From: Guyparkeria hydrothermalis
GTDB lineage: Bacteria; Pseudomonadota; Gammaproteobacteria; Halothiobacillales; Halothiobacillaceae
Length of the DNA stretch: 64,000 nucleotides
Reading direction: 5' to 3'
Assembly: GCF_023555385.1 (NCBI RefSeq)
Contig: NZ_JAJSED010000001.1
Coordinates: 1,513,501 to 1,577,500 of the forward strand
Part shown: positions 62,394 through 64,000 of the stretch, piece after piece
How positions within the stretch are numbered: the stretch's first letter is position 1
How the letters are laid out: each line of letters begins with the position of its first letter
The notes under the pieces: model-generated
The model's input: only the letters and a program-made list of their open reading frames with translations
Database searches by the model: none
What the model was told of the DNA's origin: nothing
Position numbers and translations under genes: made by a program

Positions 62394-62408
62394 GCAACGT
62401 ACGTGCCA
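62394..62408 (-). promoter_or_regulatory. Sigma-54 promoter of pilA
   Basis: On the minus strand TGGCACGTACGTTGC: an exact match to the -24/-12 consensus TGGCACG-N4-TTGC, with expected transcription start near 62382 and a 5' leader of about 50 nt. This is the PilS/PilR type of pilin promoter. The remaining bases from 62409 to 62658 hold no gene I can support. Confidence 0.9.
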
Positions 62409-62658
62409 AGACGGGAAGGCCTCCACCACCATATCGGCAAGTCCGCCGCGCAAGGATTCGGCGCCAACCGTACCCACCCAACCACCGCTAATGTAGTAGC
62501 AATTGTCACGTTTCCTACCAACCACATCGCTGTATGTGTCACTTTTTGACACGAATTGTTTGTCCTTAACTCCGATTTATCCCACCCCACCGATCCACAC
62601 CTAGCCCTACGAATTAACGCTCGTGGCAGAAACACCGCTCCTCCGCAACGGCAACCAC

Positions 62659-62691
62659 AAAAAAGCCCCGGAGCGATCGCCCGGGGCTTTT
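62659..62691 (-). terminator. Terminator after the ComEA-like gene, usable in both directions
   Basis: AAAAGCCCCGG/CCGGGGCTTTT (11-bp stem, 9-nt loop) with six T residues on the minus strand, 20 bp after the ComEA-like stop. Confidence 0.92.
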
Positions 62692-62710
62692 AGATCTACT
62701 GTGGCCGTGA

Positions 62711-62992
62711 TTATTCGTCGACGGTTATCTGATCCTTGATTGCCGCGACGGTCTTGTCACCAATGCCCTGAACCGCTGTCAATTCGCTCACCGAATCGAA
62801 ACCTCCATGTTCGGACCGGTATTCGACAATGCGTTCCGCGTAGACCGGGCCGATACCGTTGAGCGCCACCAGCTCATCCACGCTGGCCTGATTGACGTTC
62901 AGCGCGTCGGCAGCAAGCGCTACCGGTGCGGTAATCCAAAGAGCAGCCGCGATGGCAGCCGCACGTGAAAACAGGGTGAGTCCTTTCATCAT
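62711..62992 (-). CDS. ComEA-type helix-hairpin-helix protein
   Basis: 93 residues with a signal peptide (about 1-27, ending VALAA). Two helix-hairpin-helix motifs: LNVNQASVDELVALNGIGPVYAERIV and GGFDSVSELTAVQGIGDKTV. Such proteins bind DNA in the periplasm; ComEA relatives pull in transforming DNA together with type IV pili. pilA upstream of it in the chromosome fits that use, but small orphan proteins of this type are common and competence is not proven. Start could be either of two adjacent ATGs (62992 or 62989). Confidence 0.88.
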   Translation of the reverse strand: MMKGLTLFSRAAAIAAALWITAPVALAADALNVNQASVDELVALNGIGPVYAERIVEYRSEHGGFDSVSELTAVQGIGDKTVAAIKDQITVDE

Positions 62993-63326
62993 CCTACCTC
63001 CTTGTACACGTGGGATGACTGTACTTTACGGTATGTACGCGTTTCCGGATATCGGCATATTCTGAATAACTTGTAGGACAAATCGGTTCCTGATGTAGGA
63101 ATCGGATTACAAGATGACAAATCCCGCCACCGAACCGATTTCCACACGGGTGCCTCACCGGCGTCGGACTGTCGTGCGGAGGATCGGAGGGGGAGTGCCT
63201 GACGTTGCCCGAGGTCCGCGTGGTGCGAACGGACATCGCTTGTCCGGCGGGACAAGCGCAGGCGAGACGTGCGTCGTCTCCGACGGGCCACGGCCGAGCC
63301 CCCGGAAAGGGCATACCCAACACGAA
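62993..63326. other. Intergenic region, nothing supported
   Basis: A 334-bp gap between the ComEA-like gene and the rRNA terminator. The only frames are short and overlapping on both strands and have no ribosome site or recognisable product. A promoter for the ComEA-like gene must lie at its left side, but no convincing -35/-10 was identified. Confidence 0.6.
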
Positions 63327-63361
63327 GAAACCCCCGCAGCCATTTGGCATGCGGGGGTTTC
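63327..63361 (-). terminator. rRNA operon terminator
   Basis: A stem of 12 pairs (GAAACCCCCGCA with TGCGGGGGTTTC) around an 11-nt loop, followed on the minus strand by TTCG. It lies 10 bp past the 5S gene. Confidence 0.85.
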
Positions 63362-63370
63362 GGAATGGGG

Positions 63371-63489
63371 AGCCTGGCGTTGACCTACTTTCACATGGGG
63401 AAGCCCCACACTATCATCGGCGATGCGGCGTTTCACTGCTGTGTTCGGGATGGGAACAGGTGGTTCCACCGCTCTATGGACGCCAGGCG
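63371..63489 (-). rRNA. rrf: 5S ribosomal RNA
   Basis: On the minus strand the sequence begins GCCTGGCGTCCATAGAGCGG, contains the conserved CCGAACACAG loop C and ends CAACGCCAGGC, which pairs with the 5' end. Length about 118 nt. Confidence 0.95.
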
Positions 63490-63573
63490 AAGGGGTAACC
63501 GACCAGCCTGAGGCTGATCGGCGGTAAAGCGAATGCGTGTGTTGTATCTATGTGTGTTGCTTTGGCGTTATAT

Positions 63574-64000
<427 letters not shown>

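Noticed and set aside
62327..62635. 102-codon minus-strand frame covering the pilA promoter region
   Set aside because: It overlaps the exact sigma-54 promoter and pilA leader, lacks a ribosome site and shows no recognisable sequence.
62989..63498. Several short frames between the ComEA-like gene and 5S rRNA on both strands
   Set aside because: They overlap each other, the rRNA terminator or the 5S gene, and have no coding signs.

Overview
The window comes from a high-GC gammaproteobacterium. The left end carries the gammaproteobacterial order tRNA-Thr, tRNA-Tyr, tRNA-Gly, tRNA-Thr, tuf, tRNA-Trp, secE, nusG, rplKA, rplJL, rpoBC (all minus strand), and the right end carries a 5S and a partial 23S rRNA gene. 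MsrPQ, UbiX, Mpl, AmgK/MurU, a sulfide:quinone oxidoreductase-like flavoprotein and a secreted DsrE-type protein would fit a free-living, possibly sulfur-oxidising and salt-tolerant lineage such as the Chromatiales/Halothiobacillaceae. That placement is a guess. A sigma-28-type promoter before motAB, a sigma-54 promoter before pilA and a GGDEF-related protein suggest a motile, piliated cell using c-di-GMP. No prophage, insertion sequence or CRISPR array was seen.

Layout. 1-13.2 kb: transcription/translation cluster. 13.2-23.6 kb: housekeeping genes (coaX, birA, motAB, an M61 peptidase, slyD, an AEC transporter, a thioredoxin, a LON-domain protein, ubiX, mpl and a small membrane protein). 23.8-28.4 kb: SQR-like flavoprotein, msrPQ methionine sulfoxide repair, and amgK-murU cell-wall sugar recycling. 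28.4-35.5 kb: a TRAP transporter (dctMQ divergent from dctP) and an ackA-xfp phosphoketolase pathway pair. 35.6-41.4 kb: a tightly overlapping four-gene operon that looks like an unusual synthase-dependent exopolysaccharide machine: a TolC-like exporter fused to a glycosidase-like domain, a HlyD-type adaptor, a zinc-ribbon/degenerate-GGDEF protein and a GT2 polymerase. 41.4-44 kb: a DsrE-like protein, a small secreted protein and ppx.

44.1-55.7 kb is a two-partner secretion island: an FhaC/CdiB-type transporter, a 2060-residue FhaB/CdiA-type exoprotein whose C-terminus carries a lipase-like serine elbow, then a lower-GC run of small lipoproteins. Three of these are paralogues (one frameshifted) and are immunity-gene candidates. 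Several island genes have their Shine-Dalgarno sequence displayed in the loop of a short hairpin, a CsrA/RsmA-like arrangement. 55.7-59.9 kb: a G13 tract in front of a zincin-like protein coupled to ampG, then an RcnB/CigR-like protein, a ProQ/FinO RNA chaperone and mtgA. 59.9-63 kb: type IV pilin with a sigma-54 promoter, an O-antigen-ligase/pilin-glycosylase-type protein and a ComEA-like protein. 63.3-64 kb: the 3' end of a ribosomal RNA operon on the minus strand.

The two parts most worth experimental attention are the polysaccharide operon and the two-partner secretion island. All coordinates and motifs come from reading the sequence. Family names come from recognition of motifs, not from searches.
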